A stretch of 64,000 bases of DNA from Bog-473 sp963817735 (lineage in GTDB: Bacteria; Actinomycetota; Acidimicrobiia; Acidimicrobiales; RAAP-2), in contig CAWFPP010000004.1 of NCBI GenBank assembly GCA_963817735.1, forward strand, positions 372,001 to 436,000, written 5' to 3'. Under the pieces are notes generated by a model, which had not been told where the DNA came from, did no database searches, and saw only the letters and a list, made by a program, of their open reading frames with translations. The translations under genes were made by a program, and so were the position numbers. Shown piece by piece: positions 30,901 through 42,879 of this stretch; within the stretch, counting starts at the first letter, position 1, and every line of letters begins with the position of its first letter.

Positions 30901-33196
30901 CGCTGCTCGATGCCGTGGTCGTCCCGGTCGTCCCTGTCCTTCGAGACGCCGTAGGTGTAGACGGCCGTGCCCGAGATCGAGGTGGAGGCCGCTTTGCCCA
31001 GCGTGAGCTGGCTGGCCGAGGTGACCCCGGTGATGGTTGTGACCAAGGCGGCCCCCGAGGCCCCCGCCCCTTGCACCGCGATGGCGTCACCGACGATGCT
31101 CGAGCTGAAGGCGCCCGCCGGGTCCGTCAAGGTGGTGCTGCCCGAGGTGACGGTGCCGCTCGAGTTGGTGACCGGGGCCGTCCCCAAGATGCAGGTGGCC
31201 GCCGGGCCCGGTGGGCTGAGGGCCGAACCGCCCGAGGTCCCGCAGTTGTAGCTGGCGGGAGTGATGGCGACGGTCGAGTTGGTGACCGGGACCGCGCTGG
31301 CCCGGGTGGCCCCCATGAAGACGGCCGGGGCCGGGATGGCCGTGGCCACGCCGTCCGCGCCGGCGGGGCTCGCGTAGCCCGGGGCGCCGGTTTGACCGGC
31401 CCCCCACCAGTTGCACGTATTACAGGCGTTCACCGTGACCGTCTGGCCTGCCGAGAGCCCGGAGCTCGGGCTGATGCTGGTCGTCGGGTTGGCCGGCGTG
31501 GGGTCGTCGGCGTACGCCACGTCCACGGCGGTGGCGATGTAGGAGTTGTCGTTCTCGTCGGCCACGAGGGCGGCCAGGCTGCACTGGACGAGGCCGGCGT
31601 TGGCCTCGGCCTGGGTGGGCGGACACGTCCCTTGGGGATCGGTGCCGAAGAAGGCGTCCTCGCCCTCGCCCTGGGCCAGCGCGCACAGGCCGGTCGGCCC
31701 CGGCAACAGCGGGCAGCCACCGGTCGTGTTGGGGCCCGAGAAGGGCAGCACGAAGCCGGCGTCATAGGTGCCGTTCACGTCGGTCGAGTAGCCGTTCTGG
31801 CCCGACCAGCCGAGGAAGGTCTCGTTCCCGCCGGGACCGCCGTTCGGCCCGGTGCCCGACACGACGGACGCCACGGGGTCAGACAGCGACTCGATCATCG
31901 GTGCGGTCAGACCCAGGCCCGACAGTCCCGTGCACGCCGTCCCGATGACCGTGGTGTTGTAGATGGCCCAGTCGGCGTCGCCCGACACCGCCGTCGACGC
32001 CGCCGTGCCCAAGGTGATCTGGGTCGATGAGACGAAGGCGGCGATGGTGGTCACGAGCGGGAAACCCGAGGCCCCCGCCCCGGTGACGTCGATGATGTCG
32101 CCCACGTCCGCCGCGCTGAAATCGGCGCCCGACGTGGTGAACGTGGTGCTCGAGGCCGTGGTCGTGCCGTCGCTGTTGTTGGCCAGCGAGGTGAGGTCCC
32201 ACTGGGCCGAGCCGGCGATCGAGGCCTGCGGTGCTGTCGCCAAGGTGACCTCGGTCGGTGAGACGACCGAGGCGATGGTGGTACTCAGGCCATCCGGCGT
32301 CGTGTAGCCAGACCCCTGCGTCGCCTTGCCCGCGTTCAGGATCTCGATGGTCTGGCCCACCTCGCTCGACTTGAACGAGGCGTTGGGGTCGCTAAAGGTC
32401 GTGCTGCCCGCGACCGTCGTCCCCGTCGACCCACCGACCGCCGGAATGGCGTTCAAGATGTACGCGCTCGCTCCGGGGGGGCGCCGCTGTTCTGCACCCC
32501 GGGGCCCGACATCGTGCAGCTGCCGGAGCCGAACCAGTACCACGCGCTTCCGGGCCCCTCCGCCGAGGTGCCGCTCCCGGTCACGACCGTGACGTAATAG
32601 GTCTTACCCGCCGTGTCGCTGGACGGCATGACCGGCACCACGGCCGAGATGTTCGTGTTGGAATTCACCGTGAAGCTGGTTGCGGCCGTGGTGTTGAAGT
32701 CGACCGCGGTCACCCCGACGAAGTTGGTACCCGTGATGATGATGGTGGTGCCGCCCCCCGTCGGACCGTTGGCGCTGTAGAGCGCGCCGACCGTCGGGGC
32801 TCCGGCGTAGGTGTAGGTCAGGGTGTTGCTGGCGGCCACGCCGCTCACCGTCACCGTCACCGTCACCGCGCCGGACCCTGGAGGGGCTGAGTCAATGGTG
32901 ATAATTCCCCCGGTGGCCGTGGTTACAGTCGCCGGATTCCCGGCGCCGAAATCGACGACGTCGTTTGCCGCCGTCGAAGAAAAACCCGACCCGTGGATGA
33001 TCACCTTGTTCCCACCGGCCGGCAAGCCCGAGACCGGACTGATGCTGGTGAGGGACGGAGTCGCCGCCGCAGCTATCCCGACGTTGACGAACGCCAACAC
33101 CGATCCGATCGTGCCCAAGAAGAGGGCGAGCGCAACGAAACCCTTCACGAACTTGCGAAATTCCGAGACAACGGAGATAGACCAACGCTTCGTCAC
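24985..33196 (-). CDS. Giant secreted IPT/TIG-repeat protein with GYW propeller (multiple frame breaks)
   Basis: GTG at 33196 is preceded by GGGGGAGGG and followed by a signal peptide (FVALALFLGTIGSVLAFVN). Order: two or three TIG domains, repeats of a GSTTFSDPNASF..SxVGQTI type (32.4-30.4 kb), a Cys-containing domain (CPPTQAEANAGLVQC, CNTCNWWGAGQ), a long run of nearly identical TIG domains (PPTVTNVNPTSGPQAGG) at 30.2-26.5 kb, more diverged TIG domains, and six GYWLVAKDGGVFAYGDA repeats to 24985. The frame breaks near 32480, 30945, 29733, 29297, 28270, 27481 and 27090, each by a small indel relative to sister repeats. Unbroken it would be about 2,730 residues. Adhesin or matrix protein; whether it is expressed whole is open. 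Confidence 0.7.
26531..29970. repeat. Tandem array of about 263-bp near-identical TIG-coding units
   Basis: The landmark GTGAACTTGTC recurs at about 26531, 26792, 27056, 27321, 27587, 27851, 28115, 28375, 28639, 28903, 29164, 29429, 29699 and 29970. Spacings run 260 to 271 bases; most are 261, 264 or 270, whereas 265, 266, 260, 265 and 271 are not multiples of three. Sequence between units is almost identical, so copy number could change by recombination and the assembly could be collapsed. Confidence 0.85.
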
Positions 33197-33944
33197 TCCG
33201 GACCCTCCCCCGGACCTTCCGGCCCTTCACGCCCCCCCCACCCAGTGTTCCCGCTGCATGGATTAACACCAGCGGTTGCGATCGGGAACGGTAAGCGACA
33301 GCCCCACGGGCTGTCAACGCGGGGCCGCGAGGGCCCCTGCTTCTGATAATCAGACCGTCGAAGACCTCAAAGCGGTTGCAGGCCACTTAGACGAGGTATT
33401 CGTGTTGGCTTCGACCGAAACCACTGGGCCAAACGCCCCACTGGGCACACTCGGCTCATTCCTCAGCATATTCCCAGCTCACGCTGGCGTCGCTCTTGCG
33501 GAAGCGGGCAATCATCCCTCCACCACTAGGCACGACTGCGACACTCGGGTCCGTTTCCGGTGACTCCCTACGGGCGAGCGTCAAAATCCGACGCGGGACC
33601 AGGATGGTCAAGCTGAACCACCGGGAACCCGAACCCCGCAGGCGACATGGACCCATTCTCTGCATTGTTGGCGCCGACTGACTCCTGCGGCGTTGCCGCC
33701 TCCGGGGTTATCGAACCCACCGATTCGCTCCAGGCCGCTCAGCTCACGCCGAACCGGGGAGATCTTCGAGATCGCCGAGTTCGAAGCGTCGTAGGTGTAG
33801 CCCCCCGGTGCGGAATTCGTCGAGTCCATTGGTGCCGTCGGCCGCGGACTCCCCAATCGTGGCGGTGGAGTCTCACGGGTTACCAGCCTCGTCGAGCAAC
33901 GTGGTACGAGGTTGCCGTTCGCACCGCAGCTCCAGCGGTCACAC
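33197..33944. other. Intergenic between the two giant genes
   Basis: Contains the leader of the gene at 33196 (33197 to about 33400). The rest, about 33560-33944, has a minus-strand open frame that runs into the C-terminus of the second giant gene in another phase; it contains GGYTYDASNSAIS, which may be decayed coding sequence but is not assignable. No terminator recognised. Confidence 0.4.
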
Positions 33945-36900
33945 TCAGGAAGCCGAAGCCAGAGTGACTGGGATCGCGATATAGGAACCATTGGCCGCAT
34001 CGTTGACGACGATGTCGCACGTTCCACCCGCGGGGCACGATCCGCTGCCACTTTCTGAGTACGCATTCCCGACGAGGATCTTGACCCCGGCGGCGGAGAA
34101 GGGCACCTCGCCCTTGGCGTTCACCGTCCCCGAGATCTGCGTTGCGGGATCGCAGTCAGTGGCCAGCGTGCCAGAGGTGACAGTGTGATCGCACTCTTGG
34201 GCCGTCACCGTGTCACCGACCGCGAACTTGGTGGCCGTCACCTTGTCGATGTAGTTCGCCGCAACGTTGGCCGTTTCCTTGGCGGTCGCCGCCGGCGCCG
34301 CGAAGCTGAATGACACGTCCGTGCCGATGCTCAGATTGTCCGAGTCACTGACCAGGACCTCACAGCTCCCACCAATCGGGCACGCTCCGTTCCCGCTGTC
34401 CGAGTAGGCACTGCCTTCGAGGAGCTTCACTCCCGTGGGGCTGAAGACGGCTTCGCCCTTTGCGCCCACGGTTCCCGTGATCTGCGTCGAGGCATCGCAG
34501 TCCGAACTGATGGTGGTCGGAATGACGAGGGCCGGGTCGCACTCTTCGGCAACTACCGTGTCGCCGATCGGGAAGTCGGCCACCTTGACGGTGTCGACGT
34601 AGTTGCCGAGCACACCGGCCGACTCGTGGATGGTGGCGCTCACGGGGGCGGCGAAGGTGACAGCCGTGCTGACCCCGATGGCTGCGTTGTCCGAATCGGT
34701 GAGGCCGATGTCGCACGATCCACCGAGTTGGCACGTTCCGCTTGCCGTGTCCGAGTAGGCATCGCCCACCAGGAGCTTCACGCCAATGGTGGGGCTGAAC
34801 ACCACTTTGCCGGTCGCGCCGGCGGTTCCCGAGATGTCCGTCGACGAGTCGCAGTGACTCGGGACCGTGCTCGGAACCGAGACGCTCGCATCACATTCTT
34901 GGGCGACGACCGTGTCGCCGGCCGGGAACCCGGCCGCCTTCACGTTGTCGACGTAGTTCCCGAGCACACCGGTCGTCTTCTTCAGCGTGAAGCTCGGCAG
35001 CGTGAAGCCGAGGACCCCGCTGCTGGTGGTGTCCGCCGTGTTCCCGACGACGACGATGTAGCACGGCCCCGCACCAGCCACGCCGCACGAGTCACTATTC
35101 GTGTCGATCGTCCCCACGGCCACGTCGATGACCGCGTCCTTGAAGTCGCCTGCGGTACGGCCGGTCCCGATGTTCATGCTCGTCGGGTTGGCTGCGTCAC
35201 ACGTCGAGGCGCTGTACGTCGTGCTGGCGCACTCATAGATTGTGACGGACGTGTCATGGGTCCAACCCGTCCCCGACACGTCGTCGGGGTAGTTGCCGAT
35301 CAATGCGGTCGACTTCTTGAGAACGACGGTTCCCCCCGGCTGGACGGAGCCCACGTAGGTGTACTCGTCGTTCGCGCTCGTCGCCGAGGTGCCGTTGGGG
35401 GTGGTCACCGTGACGTTCACGGTGCCGGTGCCCGACGGAGCAGTGACGGTGAGCGAGTCGCCGTCACCGGCGACGTCGATCGAGCTGCCCGGGTTCGCGG
35501 TCCCGAAGTCGACGGCCGTGGCACCGGTCAGGCCGGTGCCGGTCACCGTGACGGTGTTGGTCCCGCCCGCTGGCCCGTTGGTCGGGCTGACCGCGGTGAC
35601 CGTCGGTGGCGGGTTGTAGGTGTACTCGTCGTCGCGCCCGTCGCCGAGGTGCCGTTGGCGGTCGTCACCGTGACGTCGACCGTCCCGGTCCCCGACGGTG
35701 AGTCGACCGTGAGGCTGTTCGAGTTGGTCACATCCACCGAGGTGCCCGGGTTGGACCCGAAGTCGACCGCGGTCGAGCCCGAGACGAAGCCGGTGCCTGT
35801 GACCGTGACCAAGGTGCCCCCGCCCTGGGGCCCGTTGGTCGGGCTGACCGCGGTGACCGTCGGCGGCGGGTTGTAGGTGTACTCGTCGTTCGCGCTCGTC
35901 GCCGAGGTGCCGTTGGGGGTGGTCACCGTGACGTTCACGGTGCCGGTGCCCGACGGAGCGGTGACGGTGAGCGAGTCGCCGTCACCGGCCACGTCGATCG
36001 AGCTGCCCGGGTTCGGGTCCCGAAGTCGACGGCCGTGGCACCGGTCAGGCCGGTGCCGGTCACCGTGACGGTGTTGGTCCCGCCCGCGGGCCCGTTGGTC
36101 GGGCTGACCGCGGTGACCGTCGGCGCGGGTTGTAGGTGTACTCGTCGCTCGCGCTCGTCGCCGAGGTGCCGTTGGGGGTGGTCACCGTGACGTTCACGGT
36201 GCCGGTGCCCGACGGCGCGGTGACGGTGAGCGAGTCGCCGTCACCGGCCACGTTGATCGAGCTGCCCGGGTTCGCGGTCCCGAAGTCGACGGCCGTGGCA
36301 CCGGTGAAGCCGGTGCCGGTGACCGTGACGGTGTTGGTCCCGCCCGCTGGCCCGCTGGTCGGGCTGACCGAGGTGACCGTCGGCGGCGGGTTGTAGGTGT
36401 AGTCGTCGCTCGCGCTCGTCGCCGAGGTGCCGTTGGCGGTGGTCACCGTGACGTTCACGGTGCCGGTGCCCGACGGAGCGACGACCGTGAGCGAGTCGCC
36501 GCCACCGGCCACGTTGATCGAGCTGCCCGGGTTCGCGGTCCCGAAGTCGACGGCCGTGGCCCGGTCGAAGCCGGTGCCGGTGACCGTGACGGTGTTGGTC
36601 CCGCCCGCGGGCCCGTTGGTCGGGCTGACCGCGGTGACCGTCGGCGGCGGGTTGTAGGTGTAGTCGTCGCTCGCGCTCGTCGCCGAGGTGCCGTTGGGGG
36701 TGGTCACCGTGACGTCCACGGTGCCGGTGCCCGACGGCGCGATGACCGTGAGCGAGTCGCCGCCACCGGCCACGTTGATCGAGCTGCCCGGGTTCGCGGT
36801 CCCGAAGTCGACGGCCGTGGCACCGGTCGAAGCCGGTGCCGGTGACCGTGACGGTGTTGGTCCCGCCCTGGGGGCCGCTGGTCGGGCTGACCGCGGTGAC

Positions 36901-39900
36901 CGTCGGCGGGGCGTTGTAGGTGTAGTCGTCGCTGGCGCTCGTCGCCGAGGTGCCGTTGGGGGTGGTCACCGTGACGTTGACGGTCCCGGTCCCCGACGGG
37001 GAGACGACCGTGAGGCTGGTCGAGTTGGTCACGTCCGACCGAGGTGCCCGCGTTGGACCCGAAGTCGACCGCGGTCGAGCCCGAGATGAAGCCGGTGCCG
37101 GTGACCGTGACCGAGGTGCCCCCGCCCTGGGGCCCGTTGGTCGGGCTGACCGCGGTGACCGTCGGCGCGGCGTTGTAGGTGTACTCGTCGCTCGCGCTCG
37201 TCGCCGAGGTGCCGTTGGCGGTGGTCACCGTGACGTTCACGGTGCCGGTGCCCGACGGCGCGACGACCGTGAGCGAGTCGCCGCCACCGGCCACGCGATG
37301 GAGGTGCCCGGGTTCGCGGGCCCGAAGTCGACGGCTGTGGCACCGGTGAAGCCGGTGCCGTTGACCGTGACGGTGTTGGTCCCGCCCGCGGGCCCGTTGG
37401 TCGGGCTGACCGTGGTGACCGTCGGCGCCGGGTTGTAGGTGTAGTCGTCGCTCGCGCTCGTCGCCGAGGTGCCGTTGGCGGTGGTCACCGTGACGTTCAC
37501 GGTGCCGGTGCCCGACGGAGCGGTGACCGTGAGCGAGTCGCCGCCACCGGCCACGCTGATGGAGGTGCCCGGGTTCGCGGGCCCGAAGTCGACGGCCGTG
37601 GCGCCGGTGAAGCCGGTGCCGGTGACCGTGACGGTGTTGGTCCCGCCCGCGGGCCCGTTGGTCGGGCTGACCGAGGTGACCGTCGGCGCCGGGTTGTAGG
37701 TGTAGTCGTCGCTCGCGCTCGTCGCCGAGGTGCCGTTGGCGGTGGTCACCGTGACGTTCACGGTGCCGGTGCCCGACGGAGCGACGACCGTGAGCGAGTC
37801 GCCGCCACCGGCCACGTCGATGGAGGTGCCCGGGTTCGCGGGCCCGAAGTCGACGGCCGTGGCGCCGGTGAAGCCGGTGCCGTTGACCGTGACGGTGTTG
37901 GTCCCGCCCGCGGGCCCGCTGGTCGGGCTGACCGAGGTGACCGTCGGCGGGGTTGGGACGGTCCCACAACCCGTCGTGCAGGAAGCGGTGGTCGATCCTT
38001 CGACGGCGTTCACGAGGTTGTAGGTGAGGCCGACGTTGTAGGAGCCGCTGCCGCTGTAGTTCCCGTTGGTCAAGGTGGTGTCGGGCTCGTCGATGTAGAC
38101 GTTGCACGAGGTGCTGCAGGTGAGCCCGGTCGGCACGGTGAACGAACCGCTGATGGTGCCCTGGGTCGGCGTGCCGTAGGCGTAGAGGGCGGTGCCCGAG
38201 ACCGAGGTGATCGCCGCGGTGCCCAAGGTGACGCTGGTGGCCGAGTTGACCGCGGCGATGGTGGTGACGAGTGAGGCACCAGAGGCTCCCGCTCCGGTGA
38301 TCACGATGTCATCGCCCACGTCCCCCGAGACGAACGAGGCGTTGGAGTCGGTGAAGGTCGTGCTGCGCGGCCGTGGCCGTGCCCGTCGAACCCTGGAGCA
38401 AGGTGCCGTAGGTGTAGCCGGCCGTGCCCGTGATCGTCGTCGACGCCTCGAAGCCCAGCTCGACGCTGGTGGCCGAGGTGACCGCGATGATCGAGGTGGT
38501 GAGCGGGCTGGCCGCGGGTCCCGCCCCGTAGACGGTGATGGACTTGTTGAGGTCGCTCGAGGCGAAGTGGGCGTTGGTGTCGGTGAACTTGCACGAGGCG
38601 GGGACGGTTCCCGTCGTCGAGCACGCGATGGCGCTGCTCGATGCCGTGGTCGTCCCGGTCGTCCCGGTCTTCGAGACGCCGTAGGTGTAGACGGCCGAAC
38701 CCGAGATCGAGGTGGAGGCCGCTTTGCCCAGCGTGAGCTGGCTGGCCGAGGTGACCCCGGTGATGGTGGTGACCAAGGCGGCCCCCGAGGCTCCCGCCCC
38801 TTGCACCGCGATGGCCTGACCGACGATGCTCGAGTTGAAGGCGCCCGCCGGGTCGCTCAAGGTCGTGCTGCCCGAGGTGACGGTGCCGCTCGAGTTGGTG
38901 ACCGGCGCCGCCCCCAAGATGCAGGTGGCCACCGGGCCCGGTGGGCTGAGGGCCGAACCGCCCGTGGTCCCGCAGTTGTAGCTGGCGGGGGTGACGGCGA
39001 CGGTCGAGTTGGTGACCGCGACCGCGCTGGCCCGGGTGCTCCCCATGAACACGGTCGGGGCCGGGATGGCCGTCGCCACGCCGTCCACGCCGGCCGGGCT
39101 GGCGTAGCCCGGGGCGCCGGTTTGACCGGCCCCCCACCAGTTGCACGTATCACAGGCGTTCACCGTGACCGTCTGGCCTGCCGACAGCCCGGAGCTCGGG
39201 CTGATGCTGGTCGTCGGGTTGGCCGGCGTGGGGTCGTCTGCGTACGCCACGTCCACGGCGGTGGCGATGTAGGAGTTGTCGTTCTCGTCGGCCGTGAGGG
39301 CGGCCAGGCTGCACTGGACGAGGCCGGCGTTGGCCTCGGCCTGGGAGGGCGGGCACGTCCCTTGGGCATCGGTGCCGAAGAAGGCGTCCTCGCCCTCGCC
39401 CTGGGCCAGGGCGCACAGGCCGGTCGGCCCCGGCTCCAGCGGGCAGCCGCCCGTCGTGTTGGGGCCCGAGAAGGGCAGCACGAAGCCGGCGTCGTAGGTG
39501 CCGTTCACGTCGGTCGAGTAGCCGTTCTGGCCCGACCAACCGAGGAAGGTCTCGTTACCGCCGGGACCGCCGTTCGGTCCGGTGCCCGACACGACGGCCG
39601 CCACGGGGTCAGAGAGCGACTCGATCATCGGCGCGGTCAGACCCAGGCCCGATAGCCCGGTGCACGCCGTCCCGATGACCGTGGTGTTGTAGATGGCCCA
39701 GTCGGCGTTGCCCGACAGCGCCGTCGACGCCGCCGTGCCCAAGGTGATCTGGGTCGATGAGACGAAGGCGGCGATGGTGGTCACGAGCGAGAAACCCGAG
39801 GCCCCCGCCCCGGTGATGTCGATGATGTCACCGACGTCGGCCGCGCTGAAATCGGCGCCCGACGTGGTGAAGGTGGTGCTCGAGGCCGTGGTCGTGCCGT

Positions 39901-40963
39901 CGCTGTTGTTGGCCAGCGAGGTGAGGTCCCACTGGGCCGAACCGGCGATCGAGGCCTGCGGTGCCGTCGCCAAGGTGACCTCGGTCGGTGAGACGACCGA
40001 GGCGATGGTGGTGCTCAGGCCGTCCGGCGTCGTGTAGCCCGACCCCTGCGTCGGCTTGCCCACGTTCAGGACCTCGATGCTCTGGCCCACCTCGCTCGAG
40101 TTGAACGAGGCGTTGGGGTCGCTAAAGGTCGTGCTGCCCACGACCGTGGTCCCCGTCGACCCACCCACCGCCGGAGTGGCGTTCAAGATGTACGCGCTCG
40201 CTCCGGGAGGCGCTCCGCTGTTCTGCACACCGGGGCCCGACATCGTGCAGGTCCCGGAGCCGAACCAATACCACACGCTCCCCGGCCCCTCCGCCGAGGT
40301 GCCGCTATCGGTCACGACCGTGACGTAATAGGTCTTACCCGCCGTGTCGCTGGACGGCATGACCGGCACCACGACCGAGATGTTCGTGTTGGAATTGACC
40401 GTGAAGTGGGTTGCGGCCGTGGTGTTGAAGTTGATCGCGCTGACCGCTCCAGGCCCAACGAAGTTGGTACCCGTGATGATGATGGTGGTGCCGCCCGACG
40501 TCGGGGCGTTGGCGCTGTAGAGCGCGCTGACCGTCGGCGCCGGGGCGTAGGTGTAGGTCACGGCGTTGGACGTGCCCCCCGAGACGGTGGTGGTGACGGT
40601 CAGCTGTACCGGCCCGTACTGCGTGGCCGCCGGTGGATAGACCACCAAGGTGGTTCCGCCGGACTCGGAGTGAGTCGTGCCGGGATTTCCCGGACCGAAA
40701 TCCACGATGTTGTCCGCGGTGGTTTCGAAATTCATGCCGGTGATCGTGATCTTGTTGGCGCTGCCGCCGGCCAAGGGTCCCGAGGTCGTAACGATCGACG
40801 TGATGGTCGGGGTACCGGTGGCGGAGGCCGGCGCCACGCCGACCACGGCCAGCGCCGTTCCGACGGTCCCAAGAGCGAGCGCCGCCACGAGGAGGGCCTT
40901 ACTCCACCGACCCGCCGTGCTGATGCCTCGAGGGGATTCCAGCGCGAAACCACGGAACCTCAT
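33945..40963 (-). CDS. Giant secreted IPT/TIG-repeat protein, paralogue, with neocarzinostatin-like end (multiple frame breaks)
   Basis: ATG at 40963 follows GGGGGAGG. A signal peptide (ALLVAALALGTVGTALAVVG) is followed by TIG domains, GSTTFSDPNASF-type repeats and the same Cys-containing domain as in the neighbouring giant, with close DNA identity over about 37970-40440. Then come about ten TIG units (37.9-35.35 kb) and four modules of about 110 residues containing EECDPALVIPTTISSDCD and CPIGGSCEVLVSDSDN, resembling the neocarzinostatin fold with two disulfides each. The first 880 residues are unbroken to about 38370. Breaks occur near 38367, 37287, 37033, 36826, 36124, 36015 and 35630. Unbroken it would be about 2,340 residues. 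It lacks the GYW propeller of its paralogue. Confidence 0.7.
35359..37960. repeat. Tandem array of about 261-bp TIG-coding units
   Basis: About ten units, each with GCCGAGGTGCCGTTGG and GACGGCCGTGGCACCGG landmarks and encoding PPTVTAVSPTNGPAGGTN-type TIG domains on the minus strand. Units are less uniform than those of the first giant gene, but several pairs are nearly identical. Single-base differences in unit length cause the frame breaks listed for the gene. Confidence 0.8.
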
Positions 40964-40980
40964 GAGATATAGGCCTCCCC

Positions 40981-41000
40981 CAGGGACCGTACGGTCCCTG
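40981..41000. promoter_or_regulatory. Perfect 20-bp palindrome upstream of giant gene
   Basis: CAGGGACCGTACGGTCCCTG is a perfect palindrome centred at 40990/40991, 17 bases upstream of the ATG of the gene starting at 40963 and just before its Shine-Dalgarno. It could be a repressor operator or a hairpin in the mRNA leader that affects translation. The paralogous gene has only GGTCC/GGACC pieces at the same place. Confidence 0.6.
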
Positions 41001-41198
41001 TCATCTCTCCACGACCCCAGCGTCCGACGCCGACAGACCGCAGACAGCGAAAAGTCGGCCCACGGCTCTGGCTCGAACCGTAAGCGTTGCCCTAGTCACT
41101 GTCAACGGTTTGACAACAGTCCGGGCAAGCTCGTACCCAGGAGCTCGCATCACCAAACGTGGATTGCCACAACGACGGGACCGAGCCAAAATACGGAA

Positions 41199-41860
41199 GG
41201 AGCCGACCGCCCGTGGACCATCTGGATAGGCCTCGACGTCCATCGGGACTCGAACACTTCGGCGGTGATCAGCCCCCAAAAGGACGTCCCGTCGTTTATC
41301 GGTGGTTCCACAACGAGCCGAGCGTGCGGCGCTTCGTCAGTTCGTCGGTGATGCCAGCGCGCTGCGCCTTCATTGTGAGGCGCGGGACCGACGGGCTATG
41401 ACCTGGCCCGCCTGCTGCCGCGTCTGGGTGCCCACGTCGAAGTGATCGCCCCCTCGCTCATTCCGGTCGCACCGGGGGCCAAGAGCAAAACCGACGCCCG
41501 AGACGCCGGCGATTGGTCCATCTCCACCAGGCCGGCGAGCTACCCCGGTGCCACATCCCGACCCGGGGGAAGAGGCTTGCTCCACACGGCGAGGTCTATC
41601 GAGGGGGCGCGGCCTGGACGCTGGCTCATGAAGCGTGGCTCGAGACGTTGCGCTTCGACGACGCCGCGCTGGCCCAGACGTTTTCGCACTACCGGGCCAT
41701 CGTGGTCGGACTCGACGCCCACCTCGCCGGCGTCGAGTCCGACCTCACGGACTCCATCAGGGGGCCCTTTCGCCGAAACCGTCTAAGCGCCTATCGGGGG
41801 ATCAGCGAACTGGGCCCGCTGACCCTGTCGGTGCTCATAAAATTCGATGCCACTGGTACA
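41199..41860 (+). pseudogene. IS110-family transposase remnant
   Basis: The N-terminal RuvC-like start WIGLDVHRDSNTSAV (near 41205) is followed in other frames by YDLARLLPRLGAHVEVIAPS, LIPVAPGAKSKTDARDAGDW and RFDDAALAQTFSHYRAIV...LDAHLAGVESDL, then AYRGISELGPLTLS near 41830. These follow the order of DEDD transposases of the IS110 family, but in at least three frames, and the C-terminal transposase_20 domain is missing. Dead element, joined directly to the start of the sulfotransferase gene. Confidence 0.75.
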
Positions 41861-41869
41861 GTCCTGCCC

Positions 41870-42879
41870 GTGGAGGACCAGGATGCCAGGCACCCGGAGT
41901 CTGCCCGGCCCGCCACAGCGCGAAGACGGCCGCTCCTGATCGCAGGGATCCCCCGTACGGGCACCAGCTGGACCAAGGTGATCCTGAGCCACGACCCGTC
42001 GATCTTCGAGGCGTTGAATGAGCCCGACAGCGAAACCAAGAGCGCGCCGGCAATCTGGGCCAAGCGGCGCCTGGGGCGCTACCCAGTGCTGGCCCCGGGG
42101 GACCAGGATGCCGACTACCAGGAGCTGTGGCGCTGGGTGCTGGCCGGCACGCCGCAGAGCCGGCGGCTCGAGGCGGCGGAGCGGGTGCGCAAGGTTGCCC
42201 TCAAGGAGTGGCGCTGGTACGTGAAGGGGCACTGGACCCCGACCATGCGCCTGGCCGGCCAGCTGGGTCGCCACCCCGGCGACCAGCCGGTGCCGGAATA
42301 CGTGATCGCCGGCTGCTGATCAAGAGCGTGCACGCCGCCATGTCGGTGCAGTGGCTGGCCGCCACGTTCGACCTCGAGGTGCTGGTACTGCTGCGCCACC
42401 CGGCGGCGGTGCTGGCGAGCTGGCAGAGCCTCGGCCTGCCGGAACACTACGTCCGGCTGGAGCGGGTGCCCGAGGTTCGCCGGCGCTGCGAGGAGTGGGG
42501 CGTGCCGCTCCCCGGGCCCGACGAGCTGGAGCACACGGTGTGGCTGCTGGGGGTGCTGCTGACCTCACTCGAGCAGGCGGCCCGAGACTCCGGTTTCGCG
42601 CTGCGCACCCACGAGCAAATGTGCTTGTCGCCGGTTGACGAATTCCGCGCCCTCTACCGCGAGCTCGGCCTGGAGTGGACGGACATGGCCGACCACAACC
42701 TGTACAGCCTCAACCGCCCGGGGCAGGGCTGGACCGTGGAGCGGGCGGCCGAGGATCAGCCCGACCTGTGGAAGACCCGCCTGTCGCCGGCGACTGTCGA
42801 GGTCATGCAGCGGGTGCTTGCCCCGTTCCCGTTCCGCACCTGGACTGCGGAGGATTTGCAGCTCAGCCCTGGCCCGTGA
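41870..42879 (+). pseudogene. Sulfotransferase, frame broken near 42300
   Basis: From GTG 41870 the first frame gives RRPLLIAGIPRTGTSWTKVI, the PAPS 5'-phosphosulfate loop, then KEWRWYVKGHWTP, and stops at 42319. The continuation is in another frame: LLIKSVHAAMSVQWLAATF, EVLVLLRHPAAVLASWQSLG (3'-phosphate region), a middle helical part, and WKTRLSPATVEVMQRVLAPF to 42879. A single missing base around 42300 (GATCGCCGGCTGCTGATC) explains the break. Repaired it would be about 336 residues. It is the second sulfotransferase in the window and not closely similar to the first. Marked as broken, though a sequencing error is possible. Confidence 0.7.

Noticed and set aside
30804..32030. 408-codon plus-strand frame opposite the first giant gene
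   Set aside because: Arg/Gly/Val-rich composition typical of the antisense of a GC-rich gene; the minus strand encodes a structured, paralogous protein. The same holds for the 487-codon plus frame at 38192-39655.
26531..37960. Tandem repeats considered as a CRISPR or satellite array
   Set aside because: Units of about 261-264 bases are contiguous, have no spacers and encode TIG domains on the minus strand.
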